In this document: positions 46,535 through 58,780 of the stretch, piece by piece | Layout of the letters: each line of letters opens with the position of its first letter | Position numbering within the stretch: the stretch's first letter is position 1 | NCBI GenBank assembly: GCA_024138025.1 | Contig: JAMXBD010000722.1 | Coordinates: forward strand, 124,001-188,000 | Direction of reading: 5' to 3' | Length of the DNA: 64,000 nt | Origin: Combretum micranthum | Taxonomy: Eukaryota > Streptophyta > Magnoliopsida > Myrtales > Combretaceae | Translations under genes and position numbers: made by a program | Notes under the pieces: generated by a model | The model's database searches: none | Seen by the model: the letters and a program-made list of their open reading frames with translations, nothing else | What the model was told of the DNA's origin: nothing

Positions 46535-49500
46535 CCTATTTTTCTCTCTCTCTCTCTCATTTCTTCTTGTTCAAAATTTCACAAAAGAGAAAAACTCTCT
46601 CTTTCTCCTCTTCATATTGCCGTGAGCCCCCCTCCCTCTCCATCTTACATTTTCAACTCAAAATTTCTCCATTTCCACCTTAGATCCTCCTTTGGTATGT
46701 TGATTTTAGACCTTGTTCATCCTAGATCTTGTAATGGCAAGACTATATCTTGGTGTTTTCTCATTTAAATCCCAATGAGCTCTTGTTAGGGACATGAAAA
46801 CACATGAACAAGAATATCAAGCCATCACAAGACATGGATCTAGTGTTTAGATGTGTTTATGTTAAGATCTCATCTTGTTCATGCATGTAAAGTAGAGATC
46901 TTATATATATATTAATGTTCATGCCATGATATTTATGATTCATGCATTGTAGTTAGTAGATCTAAAGTTTAGACACTCACATTGTCATTTACATGTATGA
47001 TCATAGAGTTATTTTTATTTCCATGCATTGATGATCATAAAAATGTAGTCTTGATCATGTATAGAGGTGTTAGATAGTGGATCTTTACATATAGGAAGCA
47101 AGAACATTGAAAAAGGAAGGACTTTGTCACATAGGAAATGTTGAAAATTCGGATGAAATGGAAACCCTACTTTAAAGACCACCAAAACCACTTTTGAACT
47201 CATATTTTATAAGAAAAATGAAGGGTATGTGTAATAGGTATATTGAAGGAATGATTTTTATAAATTTAGGAGAGTTTAGGCATGATAGAAATGTAAAAAT
47301 AAGGAATGAAGTTAGAATGGAAAATATTGAAATATGGATGTGTAGTCAAATTCGTAACTTAGGTTCATGCCTACAAGAACACTTAGAATTTAAGTCCAAA
47401 TTGGATGTTTTATAAGCTAAATGAAGTCCTTAGATAATATATATAATGGAGCTTCAAATTTTAATGCATTAGACAAGTTTTTCCATAAGAAAAATGCATG
47501 GAAATGAGATTTACGAAATTCGGATTTCTACAAGTAGCTAGTTTAAAAAGATGTTTATCAAATGAAAAATATGGATTTTTATGCATGAATGAAGGCCATG
47601 ACTACTATAGACCTTGAGGACTTATTTTTAGATAAATAACAAGTGGATTACAAGATTAAAAGTCAAAGAAACCCTAAGGAGCATTAAGTGGAAGAATAGC
47701 TTCTTAGAAATAACCTTTATGGGATTTTCCAACACTTAAGAGTTCATAAGAGTTTATTATCACAAAATCATCATGACTATGCATATATTAAGTTCATGTC
47801 ATGGCATTCGTGTTAGTAATTCATTCCTATACCATTCATGCATGAATCATCAACTAGGAACATTTCTTATCAAAAGCAAAACAAATTGTCGGAATTGGAA
47901 AAATTGTGGAACAGAACTGATCCTACTGTTCCGTGACTTTACTATTTCAAAACTTGAATTTAATATTAGAAATAGATAGATCTTTCGAAGTAGATAGAGA
48001 TCGATATAAAGTTTGCGAAATTCCGAGTTGAAATGATCAAGTTATGGCCATTTTAAGTCGGAACTTCCGCAAATAGCGAGAAATCCGAATTCATCTAGTT
48101 TAGATGTATAGTTTGATTTGGTTACATAATGAGAATCTCATTAGGATTATTCTTGCTTGGTAGGTGATCCCGAGCAGACGACACCCTACCTCCCGACTAC
48201 TACTATTAGAAAGACCGGCGTCCAATGGCCGAGTGAGTTTTACTTCCACTCTCAATTAATGAATGTGATTGTAATGTAGTGGCACTAGCGGTATAGGCAA
48301 AGATAAAAAGAAATTGTATATGCATGATGGGGTATATGGAAATTATATATGTTGTCTACTGTTGATATGTGAAATGGAACTTAAGGAATATCGAAACCGG
48401 GTGTTAAGCTATTGACTGATTAGCTAGTATCTTATGAATGTCTGCGAATACTTGTTGGTCACCTAAGAGAATTGAACTAATGTATATTCGACTTCAATTG
48501 TAAATTGGATTCATTCATATCACAATGGGGTTGGAGCATTCGCATTGGTTGGTTTTTCGTGACCTATAAAACGAATATGTTGGTTAATCGTGATCCATAA
48601 AACGAATTTGTTGGTTAATCGTGATCCATAAAACGAAATATTGTTAGTTGACCGTAAGCTTAAACGGCGTCGTACCGCAGGATTCGTTAATCTACTAACC
48701 CGGGATGGAGGGCGCAAGTCCATCCACATATGACTTCCGGTTGGTCATATGTTTGTTGATCACACTTGTTTGATGCATCCACTTGCTTGAATAATCACTT
48801 GTTTGAATGATTTGTATTTAATTGTGTTATCGAAGTTATTACTCACTAAGCTAGTTAGCTTACGCCCCCATAGTTTTTATCTATTGCAGCACGAGCTTAT
48901 ATGGCTTAGACCGAGGCAAGCCACAACGCAGGTACTGGAGATAGGAGTTTCTCATAGAAGTTTAATCCATTTCTTTTTGTATAGACTTCCATTGGAAACT
49001 AAGGACTCTGGATGACTGTAATGGACTTGTTATTATTTTGCAGGGGAATGCCCCTTAGTTTTGTAAACTATAATTATGCGTTTTGAATTATTATCTATGG
49101 CTAATGAATGCCACATTAAACTGTTTAACTCCATTTGTTGAAGTATTCTATTGTCGTAAAGGAACGCTTTACATCCACTTAAGACTCCCGAAGGGCTCGG
49201 GTAGGGAACTCGAGAGTCTTACTTAGTATGTGGCGGGCTGTTACGTTTAGGATACCGTACGGGGCGTGATAGGAACAATATGTGACTTAAGAAACTTTTT
49301 ATAGTAAAAGTAGTTTGTAACTTGAAAAGAGATAACTTTATTCCATAGATTTTCTACTTTATATAAACTTGTTTTCTAAGTGTCTAAATCTCCTTTTTGT
49401 CAATTTATTTTTATAACTTGAAACTTTGGACAACAATTTAAACGAACATGAATTATGAGAAAATAATAGCAAGTAAAATAACATAAGTAATAAAGTCAAG

Positions 49501-50148
49501 TATTGGAGTCTTGGCTTTTTCAAGGCTCCCGGGACTAAGAAGTAGACTAGTCCCAAAATAAAAATAAAAATGAAAGAAAGAAAAAAAATTGTTTTGACTT
49601 GATAACGACAAGTCTAAGACTAGAGACTAGTCTTATTTTAACAAGGAATGAATAAATTGCGACGAAATAAATAAATAAATTGCAATGGAACGATAAATAA
49701 ATTGCATTTGCATGAAAATAAATAAATTGCAAGTGAGCTTATATGCTCTTAAATAATATGTATATATATATAGATAATAATACTTAGATATAGTAACAAT
49801 AATATGAACAAAAATAATAACATAAACATAAATAGATTTTCATGAATAAGAACAACACATGAACATAATGTAGCTTCCATAACATTTAGTCTTTGGAAAC
49901 TCACACTATGGTCATGTAAAGTTACATGACATGAGATGAAAGAAAATAATAGAAGATAGTTACCTAATAAAGATTTTGGTAGTAGTATGTGGTTATGGGT
50001 TTTTGTTGTAGGTACAAGTTGTTTTGGAATTATTTTGAGAGAGTTTTGAGATGGTAGTTGGAGGGAGTTTTGAGAGGAGAATTTGAGAGAGTTTTAGTAT
50101 AACATTTGTGGATAGTGAATGTGTGAAAAAAGTGAAAGAGGAGGAGGG

Positions 50149-50156
50149 TATTTATA
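50149..50156 (-). promoter_or_regulatory. TATA box of LTR A5
   Basis: The plus strand reads tatttata (TATAAATA on minus), in the context GAGGGTATTTATAAG shared with A3 and A7. Confidence 0.55.
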
Positions 50157-50872
50157 AGAAAATATGGAGTGATTTTTGTATGATTAAAATAAAAGAAAAA
50201 TAAAACAAATTGAGGGAGAGAGGAGGGAGGGGGCGCCGACCATGTACTAAGAAGGGGGAGAGATTTTATTTTTTTGATTTTTGTTAAATAAAAGATGTAA
50301 TATGTAAGATAGATGTGAAATAAAGTTATGAGAAAGGTAAAAAGTAAAGGTTATAGGTTATAGAGTGTGTAAGAGTAGGTGTAAGAAAAAGTAGAAATAA
50401 AAAAATAGTTTAGAATAATAATGAATAGTGCAATGTAAAGTAGATATGACTAATAAAGTACTAGTAGTAAGAAAATACGTGTATAAATACGATATCTATT
50501 ATTTTTACTTACCGAAAAATTACAAAATTGATATTTTTGAAAACCTTATATTTTTACGAGTCTGACGGTGTATTCAGAATATTCTTACTATTCCGAGGTT
50601 CCGGACACGTTTTTCAGGAATCATGATCGATGGGGTTCGAAACGAGTTGCGGTTTCACTAATCTGATCTTTTTATGTTGCCTTAGCTATTTCCGCACTAT
50701 TCTACATTCTAAACTTCTACTTATTCTCACCGAGTTTCTTATTCGGGAGTGTCGGATTTTGAGCTATCACGTCTAACTAGGGTTTTGTTGACCTTTAGAG
50801 CTCCGGTTGACTTCTGGTTAAGGTTTTAGGCTTAAACTGATTCCAAAAATTTGGGAGTTTACAAAGAGGGGG

Positions 50873-50880
50873 TATTTATA
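50873..50880 (-). promoter_or_regulatory. TATA box of LTR A3
   Basis: GGGGGTATTTATAGG on the plus strand. It lies five bases inside the re-entry into A3, so A5 inserted immediately downstream (sense) of the A3 TATA box. Confidence 0.55.
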
Positions 50881-53312
50881 GGAAAATGTGGGAGGTTAAT
50901 TGTGTTAATTAAATAAATGAAAATAAAACAATTTAGAGGAAAAAAGAAGAGGGGCCGACGCAAATTGTAGAGGAGAGAGGGAGTGAAATTTATTTTTTTT
51001 TTGTATTTTTGTAAATGAAAAGTAAGATATGAAAGATGTGAATTTGTAAGGGAAATGAAAATTGTAAGAAATAGAGGTATGGGTTGTAAGAGTAAGTTCT
51101 AAGAAAAAGTAGAGATAGATGAATAGTGTAGAATAGTAGAAAATAGTGTAATGTAAAGTAGACATGGCAATTTAAGTACCGGTAGTAAAAAATACGCGTA
51201 TAATTGCGATATCTGATATTTTTAATTATCGAAAAACTATGATATTGATTTTTTTGAAAATTTTATATTTTTACGAGTCTAACGGTATATTCGAAATATT
51301 TTTACTAATCCAAGGTCCGGGACACGCTTTTCGAGAACTGTGTCTGGTTATGCTCAAAATGAATCGCAGTTTGACTAATATGATATTTTTCAAGCTTTCT
51401 AAGGTTATTACAAACTATTCTACATAGTAAACTCTTACTAACTTCCCTAGGGTTGTTTAACGGAAATGTCGGACTTAAACGGTTGCAAAAGACTAGGGTT
51501 TTGTTGACTTTGGGATTCCGGTTGACTTTCTAATTATGTTTTAAGCTTAAATTAATCTCAAAACTTTAGGGGTTTACAATACTCATTTAAAATAACTTAA
51601 GAAATTTTCTAACAAGCTAAGTAGAAATTTTCAAAAGTTTTGCTTTCCAAATTTTTAGAAGACTTTGTTTTTACAAAAATTCATGGTTGAGACAACTTCA
51701 TTAAATTCATGCGTTTTGAAATGAGTCAACATATTATATATATTTATTTATTTATTTAAAAGTCTTTCCAACCATTATAGTATCTATATTTTTTGTATAG
51801 TATTTGTAGATAAAGAAAAGTTTACAAAATTAAGTTTTGCAAACAAAAAATTCGTAGTGAATTTGATTTCCACTGTTTTGGAGCTCAAATGACTTAGTTT
51901 GATGAAAATAGTTTTAGAAATGGATAGATCTTTTCGAATAGGTAGAAAACGGTATATTATATGCACAATTCCGAGTTAAACTGACCAAGTTATGGCCGTT
52001 TTAAGTTGAAATTATCTTCTATACGAATTTTTGACGATCTTACGACATAGTTTTGATAAGTACAATAGAATCAATAAGAAATACTCATTATGGGTATTTT
52101 TCTTGATTAGGTAATCCCGATGAGGAGTATTCATACCCGGAGGATTATTTCGATCAGTGGATTGACCGATTGACTCATCGATAAGAGAGAAGTATCAACA
52201 TGGCCGAATGAGTTTACTCCATTTATTTTTTATACTTGTGTTTGTGTTTGTGCTTGTAAATTTAATTGCGTTAGACTTAAACAAAGATAAAATGAAGATG
52301 TATGATAACGTGTTGAAAGAATATTAAGTATATCGATGCATGAAATGCTTGTATAAATTGTATGCTTATTATCACGTTGAAGTGTTTGAAATTAGTTGAT
52401 GACTTATAAAAAATTAAAATATAACGGCTAGGTATTAAATAAAAGTTGATGCATGCACTTCATATGTTGAGTCGCATTACATTTGCTATTATACAATTGG
52501 TGGGACAAGTGTATGATAGTGGTGGCATATATAATCGATATATTATATATGTGGCAATTAGGAGTCGATAAAAACTACATAAATTGGTGGCTAGTAGGAG
52601 TTGGTAATAACTACATGTTTTGATGGCGTATAGGAGCTGGTAAGATCTATAAAAATGGTTTTTAAAAGAATTAGTAGCCATAATGAGCCAGAATACCTAA
52701 CCACAAATGAAGGGTGGAATTCATTCAACATATGATTCTTAGAAAATCTTATGTCTTGTAAGCTCACGTATTTGTTGCATCCCATTTGCTTGTTTAACAA
52801 ACTTGGTTGATATTTTATTTCAAGTATGAATTTTGGGATTTACTCACTAAGCCCATAAGCTTACGCTCCTATAGATATTTGTATTCACAGGAGCACATGT
52901 TTTTGTACCCGAGGTCTCCTCTCATCCGCGTAAGTTTTCTTTTGGGAGCTTTTGAAGGAGATCTACTTGAAGGGTTATATTAGAATTCCTTTAAAATCTT
53001 TTGATGTAGTATTTCAAATTATTGTAAAGACTATTAGTTATCTTCGATCCTTGGAAATTAGCGGGGGTATGGCCTAAGAATCATGTAATAGACCTTTAAT
53101 TGTTAATATTATGATCTATTTTATTTCTAGATTCTTGTATGTTCATTTTTCCTTGCTTAAATCACACTTCCCAAAAGCATCTCATATTACCGTGTTAGAT
53201 GCCTTACATGTAATACTGAGACTTTCGCATGACTAAGGTAGTCATTCTTAAGTTTTGATATTATATGTGCTGGAGTGTCACGTTTAGGGTACCCTTCGGG
53301 GCTGACATATAA

Positions 53313-54330
53313 TGTTTGTGACCGAAGATGAATTGAATTTTTACCATTTTTTAAATTTTAAAAATCTACCTTGATGTCTTTTAGATTGAAACCAGTGAAT
53401 GGTCATGAATTTTGTAAATGATGAATGAAAACTGCAAAACCCTTGATAGTATTGCGGTGCATAAGAAGAGACAGGGTACATTATAGGCCATGGTTATATA
53501 AAAGAAGAAGGGTTTAGAGTACATACTTAGCATGGACATGAGATATGTTATAGCTTGTGGTTTCATTTAAAATTCCTTGAAGGACGCGGCTGCATTGCTG
53601 GCCACGTATGAACTTGTGATGCACTTGAAAAGTACCTAGAAGTTAACACAGGTGCACCTGAGATGGTTTTGAAGTGTGGAAGGAAAAGTTAAAATTGATC
53701 CCATTTGCTGTTGTGCCTGTGAGTGTGTTAACAATTGAGATCAATACTAACAAAAGACATTAGTGGGCATGAGTGTACTTGATAATGCACCAAAATCTAG
53801 GAATTGAAACAAACAAAACCATGTATGCACATGGGTACACTACTAGACGCAACAAATCTTGACAATTAAATCACTCAAAGAAAATAATGGTGCATGACCA
53901 CAAGCTAAGGTACTGCATTTCCCATGGCCATGGAGATCAGAGTGTTTGGATCGTCCATGTTTAATTAAATATGTAGGTTTTTATACACGGCCGTGTCTAC
54001 ATCTCCTACAGCTATTCTTTGATAATTCTTTAAACTTAATGATATTTTTCACTTCCTATCCTCATACATCATCTTAAACTCTATTTTTAAGCACAATTGA
54101 CACTCATAGATGATCATGATGTCTACAAAAACAAAAAAAAAAAAAATATCAAAAGCAACTAATTAAAACCAAAAACAGAAAGAAAAAGATTAGATATGGT
54201 TTGCCTCCCATGGAGTGCCTGTTTCATGTCATTAGCTCGATGTTTTGAATTCGATTCAATCAAAAGAATTGATGCCAAAATAATCATCATCATTCGTTGT
54301 GAATTGTTCAAGCACATTCATTAACTTGAT
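53313..54330 (-). other. Degenerate gypsy-type non-coding remnant
   Basis: No coding frame. It carries phrases known from plant gypsy elements: 'CCCATGGCCATGG' near 53918, 'CACGGCCGTGTC' near 53986 (a palindromic CACGGCCGTG), and 'TTTGCCTCCCATGGAGTGCC' near 54200. It is probably the part of the degraded element (54340-56640) that lies downstream of protease in minus-strand terms. Confidence 0.4.
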
Positions 54331-54339
54331 CACTATTTC

Positions 54340-56640
54340 ATCTTTACCAACCTTAGCCCATGTTTCCCATTATGAACATCAATCAATGCACTAGTTGTAG
54401 CAAGAATGGTCTTCCTAAATTAATAGGAATGTCTTTACCTTCCTCCCTGTCAAGAATCACAAAATCTATAAGGAAACAAGACCTTGAACCTTAACTAGGA
54501 CATTCTCAACCACTCACTTTAGAAGTCTCATAAACCTATAAGCTAATTGTATACTCATATGAGTGGACTTCAATTTACCCAACTTTAATTTCTTGAACAT
54601 CTCAAATGGCATAAGATTTATACTAGCTCTCAAATCTGTTAGGCTTTCTCCACAAACAATCTATCAATCCAACAAGGGATAGTGAAACTTTCAAGTTCCC
54701 TAATCTTTTTTGGTGTTTCATTTAACCTCATTGCTTAACAATGTTCCTCATCTTTGGTCATCCCAGATTTTTTCGGACATTGAAAAGGGGATTTTGAACT
54801 CTTAACTAGTAGATTAGGATTTGAAGCTTCAATTTCCTCGTATTTTTTCGATTGTTCAACTTTCAACCCCACAATAGATTCCTCTTCTATTTCTTGATCC
54901 TAATCTTTAACTGAAATTTCTTTTCCACTCTTAACAAATATAACATTAACCTACTCTTTAGGATTTTTATTTTTTTAATGTTGCTTGACTATGATCCTTG
55001 AGGTTTGTCTAACATATTTCCAATTTGTCCCACTTGATTCTCTAAATTATGGATGAAACCTTCATGATTCCTTATGGTTGCTTCAATTCACTATTGATGA
55101 GCTTTCGAGGCTTTAATGCATTATGTCATAAATTCCTTCAGACGTGGTTGCTTTGTTTGAGGAGGATAAGGTGGTGGTGCTCTTTGAAATCCAAGGGGTA
55201 GCATGGTTGTGTTTTGAAAATTAGAATTATTCCATCAGAAATTCAAATGATTCCTCTACCTCATATTGTAATTGTTACTAAAAGGATCCTTCCTTGGTCT
55301 ATTTGCATTTCCCATATAATCAACTTGTTCACAAGTAGGAAAATCAAAAGTTCCAACAAAATTCGCATCCATATGAGCCAATGGCTAATTTTGAGACATT
55401 GATAATCCATCAATATTCTCCGATAACATCTAAACCTTTGATGCTAAAGAATTCTTTGTATCTATCTCATAAATTTTAGCTACTTTCTTGTCTTAGATCT
55501 CATTGAGGACCATTGATAATGGTTATTTATAGCCATCAAGTGCATACTCTTTTTTGGAGTTTTATAATTGAGGCTTCTACTAGCAGTGACATCAATTAAT
55601 TATCTAATCGAATAATTAAACCCATTATAAAGTGTTTGCACTTGAGTTCAATTTGGTAAACCATGATGAGGATGCTTCCAAAGTAATCTCTATCATGCCT
55701 CATATAAATTTTAAGACTTAATTTGGAACACTCAATTTCACTATCTAAATCTTTGATGCCAAAGACTTCACGTATCTATCTCATAAATCCTAGTTGCTTT
55801 CTTATCCTTGGATTTCATTGACAAACATTGATAATGGTTGTTTACTTCTATCAGTTGCATACTCTTTTTTGGAGTTTTATAATCGAGGCTTCCACTAGCA
55901 GTGACATCAATTAATTGTCTAGTCAAATATTCAAACCCATTGTAAAATGTTGCACTTGAGTCTAATCTTGTAAACCATGATGAGGACACTTCTAAAGTAA
56001 TTCCTTTGATCTCTCCCATGCCTCATATAAATTTTGAGACTTAATTTGGGATGCTCAATTTCACTATCCTTGACATTGGAAAGTATTTCCTTATAAAGAG
56101 GTCCACCATTTAGTGCCATGTCATGATATAATTCTAAGGCAAGCTATTCAAACATTACTTTGCTTTATTCCTCAGAGAAAATGGAAACAATCGCAACCTT
56201 ATCACATCATCAGAAGCTCCATAACATGTCACAAATCTCAAGAAATTACTGTAAATGAGCATTCAAGTCGTCATCTTTAAATTTGTTAAATTGTACATAT
56301 TGCTGCACCATTTAAATGTTTCCCTTGATTTCAAAGTTGTTGGCTACCATCCTCGGACGTGCAATATTAGTATTCGATCCATCAAGACTTGATCGACAAA
56401 AATCTAGCATCTTCCTTGGCACTTAAACATTGTTGCCACCAATGTCTTGTTTATAATCCCTTTGCATCTCCATCACTTGGATTTGTCATATTTTCTTCTA
56501 CATTAACTATTTCTTCTTTGATTTGAATCAATTAAGAATTTGCTTGGCTCCTCTTCTTGTCTTTCAGACAATTGCTCACTTAGGCTCAGGATTGAAATCT
56601 AGTATTCCCTAGTGAATGAGTCATAGTCATATACTGCACA
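54340..56640 (-). pseudogene. Degraded Ty3/gypsy gag-protease (Athila-like)
   Basis: Minus-strand reading gives gag text near 55931-56119 (GGPLYKEILSNVKDSEIEHP, then MRHGRDQRNYF), the 'TRQLIDVTASGSLDYKTPKK' gag block near 55870-55930 and 'IYEIDT' near 55768. Further along, at about 54590-54660, is a protease block (SLTDLRASINLMPFEMFKKL) in which the usual 'DLGAS' is DLRAS, then 'STHMSIQLAYRF', and 'IPINLGRPFL' near 54390-54430. Many stops and shifts break it. A 310-bp gag stretch is duplicated in tandem (55433-56065). RT and integrase are absent. Confidence 0.72.
55433..56065. repeat. Tandem duplication of about 315 bp within gag
   Basis: Copy 1 is about 55433-55746, copy 2 about 55747-56065. 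Both contain TTTTTTGGAGTTTTATAAT, CTAGCAGTGACATCAATTAA and GTAAACCATGATGAGGA in the same order, and both end CTCAATTTCACTATC. The copies have drifted by substitutions and small indels, so the duplication is not recent. Confidence 0.88.
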
Positions 56641-57272
56641 AGAAACAAAGATATGCAACTCAAATTTCACAAAAATCAAACAAATAATTAGCAAAGAGTA
56701 AATAAATGACTAGATTAATAGTATTTGGTTTTAACTTGGTGGATGATCGAGTCTTAAAATAATTTATTTTCTAAATCACCCTTCTAATTACAGTCCAAAA
56801 GGCAAATGCACTAATCAAATAGTATAGAAAGCAAATATAAGTTGTATTCCTTAGGAAACATAGTGATTACTCTAACTTTCCAATTTCCTATTATATAATC
56901 TAAGAAAATCAAGGGAATTCAATTAACTAATGTTAACTAAAACTTATTCACAACATAGTTTCACACAAATTAAGTGTAATATACAAGTAAATATTTCATA
57001 GTAAGGGGTATTCATGTAATAAATAGTTATTTAAAAGGATATTTTTGTCTTGGAACAGATGAATTTGGACTCTAGGAAGACACACGTGAATGAGTAGATG
57101 ATTTTGGAGTAGGCCGGAATATAGGCCGCCAGCCTATAATTCTAAGCTGCAAGCCTAAATACAATGGCCGACGGCCTAAACACCAGCTTGGAGCTTTAGA
57201 GGAAAATTGTGTGAATTGAGAAATTGGTCATATGTCGGCCTTTAGGCCACTAGTATAAAAGGGTAGGCCGCT
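56641..57272 (-). repeat. LTR fragment of the degraded gypsy element
   Basis: Near 56790-56850, the minus strand reads GGAATACAACTTATATTTGC and a following TGATTAGTGCATTTGCC, the same U5-end wording as at 19345-19405. A TATA-like TATTTA context lies near 57020-57040. From about 57110 to 57272 there is a block of GGCCG/CCAGCC motifs (TAGGCCGCCAGCC, GGCCGACGGCC, GTCGGCCTTTAGGCC). LTR A7 cuts it at 57273. Confidence 0.45.
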
Positions 57273-58739
57273 TGTCACGCCCTGAAGGGTACCCTAAACG
57301 TAGCAGTCCACCACATACGGTATTAAAACTAAAGAATGACTTCCGAAAGTCATGCGAAAGTTTTCAATACCATATGTAAGGCGTCTATCACAACAATAGG
57401 AGACACCGATGGGATGTATAGTTTGAGATAGTAAATACAGCATACAAGAATCTAAATAAACATCTAATTTATCATCAAGAGAATATAATCCTTACATCTT
57501 CTTAGGGTTTTCCCTATAATTCTCCAAACAATCATAATATCAACTTAATCTTTCTCATAACAAAATAATACTAACACCATAAGACATTAAAGGATAATTA
57601 ACCTAAGATCTTCAAAAGATTTCCAGAAGCTCCTTAAATCATAATCCCACTCGAGTATATGTAGTCCTCGTCATGAAAGATATTGGTCCTGTACAACAAA
57701 GGTCTATCGGAGTATAAGCATAACTAGCTTATTGAGAACATTCCTAAATCAACGTACTTGTATAATAGTTTCAAACAAGTTATTAAGCAAGCATATGAAT
57801 GCATCAAGCAAATGATCAAGCAATACATATGATCTACCAGAAATCATATGTTTGAATGGTTTTACCTCTCCATTCAGGGTTAGGTGTTCTAGGCTCTTTA
57901 AAACCCATCTTAAAATCGAACTCATGTAGATTATTTCAAGCTCCTACTCGCTCATCTTAAAATAGTTCTTTTAGGCTCTTAATCGCCCATCTTGCATATT
58001 TCTGGATACTGCACACCCGGCTACTATACTCTTGTCCCATCGAGAATAGCAGCTCATGCAATGAAACTAACTACGTGATATGCATGAATCAATTAATATA
58101 ATTCATAGTATATGATTAGAGTAATTTTAAAGGTGATCACAAAATTTGCACACACTCCAACAGAATAATAGTAAAACATAAGTTAATTAACAATGATTCA
58201 TGCCTCGGTATGATTAACATTCTTTCAACCAATATTATCATATGTAATTCATTTTCATCTTTTCCTACTTCTAGTGCCTCTAGCTACAAGCATAACCAAG
58301 TACATAAAAGGTAGGAAATAAACTCACTTGGCTATGAGGATCTATCCGTCTTACGGATGAGTCAATCGGTAAACCCACTAATCAAAATAATCCTCTGGGT
58401 ATGAATACTCCTCTGCGGGATCACCTAATCAAGAAGAATATCCATAATGAGTATCTCTTATTGATTCTATGGTACTTGTCAAAATCTATGTCATAAGATC
58501 GTTAAAATTCATATAGAAGGTAATTCCAACTTAAAATGGTCATAACTTGGTCATTTTAAATCCGAATTGCGCATATAATATACCGTTTTCTACCTACTCG
58601 AAAAGATCTATCTATTTCTAAGGTTATTTTTATCATAAAAAGCCATTTGGATTGGAAAATACTACGGTATAGAATAGTTATGAATTTATAGTTCATAAAA
58701 TGATTTTTCAAACTTTCTTTACTCAAAAAATTTTTAAGC

Positions 58740-58740
<1 letters not shown>

Positions 58741-58778
<38 letters not shown>

Positions 58779-58780
58779 TT
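58741..58780. repeat. Poly-A plus (AT)n tract
   Basis: A 16-base A run followed by about ten AT units within LTR A7. Confidence 0.9.

Larger units (their letters stand above)
45833..49271 (+). mobile_element. Family A solo LTR, copy A6: innermost layer
   Basis: Starts TGTAAACCTCGG and ends ACGGGGCGTGATA (last CA changed to TA), with perfect TSD ggaac (45828-45832 and 49272-49276). 3439 bp, sense strand plus: TATATAAA at 46527-46534 followed by a (TC)n leader, the conserved core at about 47970-48060, 'ACTCACTAAGCTAG' near 48840. It diverges most from the other copies near its middle. It is the fourth layer of LTR at this point: A6 in A5 in A3 in A2. Confidence 0.87.
43881..50863 (-). mobile_element. 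Family A solo LTR, copy A5
   Basis: Starts TGTCATGCCCC and ends TTGGGAGTTTACA, with perfect TSD aagag (43876-43880 and 50864-50868). It is interrupted by A6 (45833-49271); the rest is about 3539 bp. Family order is preserved: the GGGTACCCTAAAACG start, 'GCTTAGTGAGAA' near 44290, the conserved core at about 45150-45235, AAATAAATTGCA repeats near 49640-49735, 'GAGCTTATATGCTC' near 49737, the TATA box at 50149-50156, and 'CCGAAAAATTACAAAATTG' near 50513. It lies inside A3. Confidence 0.88.
21360..51578 (-). mobile_element. Family A solo LTR, copy A3: second layer of the stack
   Basis: Starts TGTCACCCCCC at 21360 and ends TTTAGGGGTTTACA at 51578, with TSD atact on both sides (21355-21359 and 51579-51583). 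It survives in four pieces: 21360-22653, 27072-27931, 43450-43880 and 50864-51578, which rejoin to about 3285 bp once duplicated target bases are removed. Each gap is an independently flanked insertion (A4, Ogre, A5). Reading through the pieces restores family A order: the core 'TATATACCGTTTT' at 22644-22653 continues as 'CTACCTACTCGAAAAGATC' at 27077; 'TTTTGACTTGATGAG' continues as 'GACAAGTCTAAG'. Sense strand minus. Confidence 0.88.
19411..53307 (+). mobile_element. Family A solo LTR, copy A2: outermost layer of the nested stack
   Basis: The left part (19411-21359) starts TGTAAACCCCTGAAA. The right part (51579-53307) ends TTCGGGGCTGACA. The flanking 5-mers are both tataa (19406-19410 and 53308-53312). 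Everything from 21360 to 51578 is a later insertion (A3 and its contents) with TSD atact. The rejoined LTR is about 3673 bp and runs in the sense direction on the plus strand: TATA-like GATAAATA at 20112-20119, 'GAGCATATAAGCTC' at 20513, conserved core near 51905-51990, 'ACTCACTAAGC' near 52850. No internal domain or partner LTR is present, so it is a solo LTR. Confidence 0.88.
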
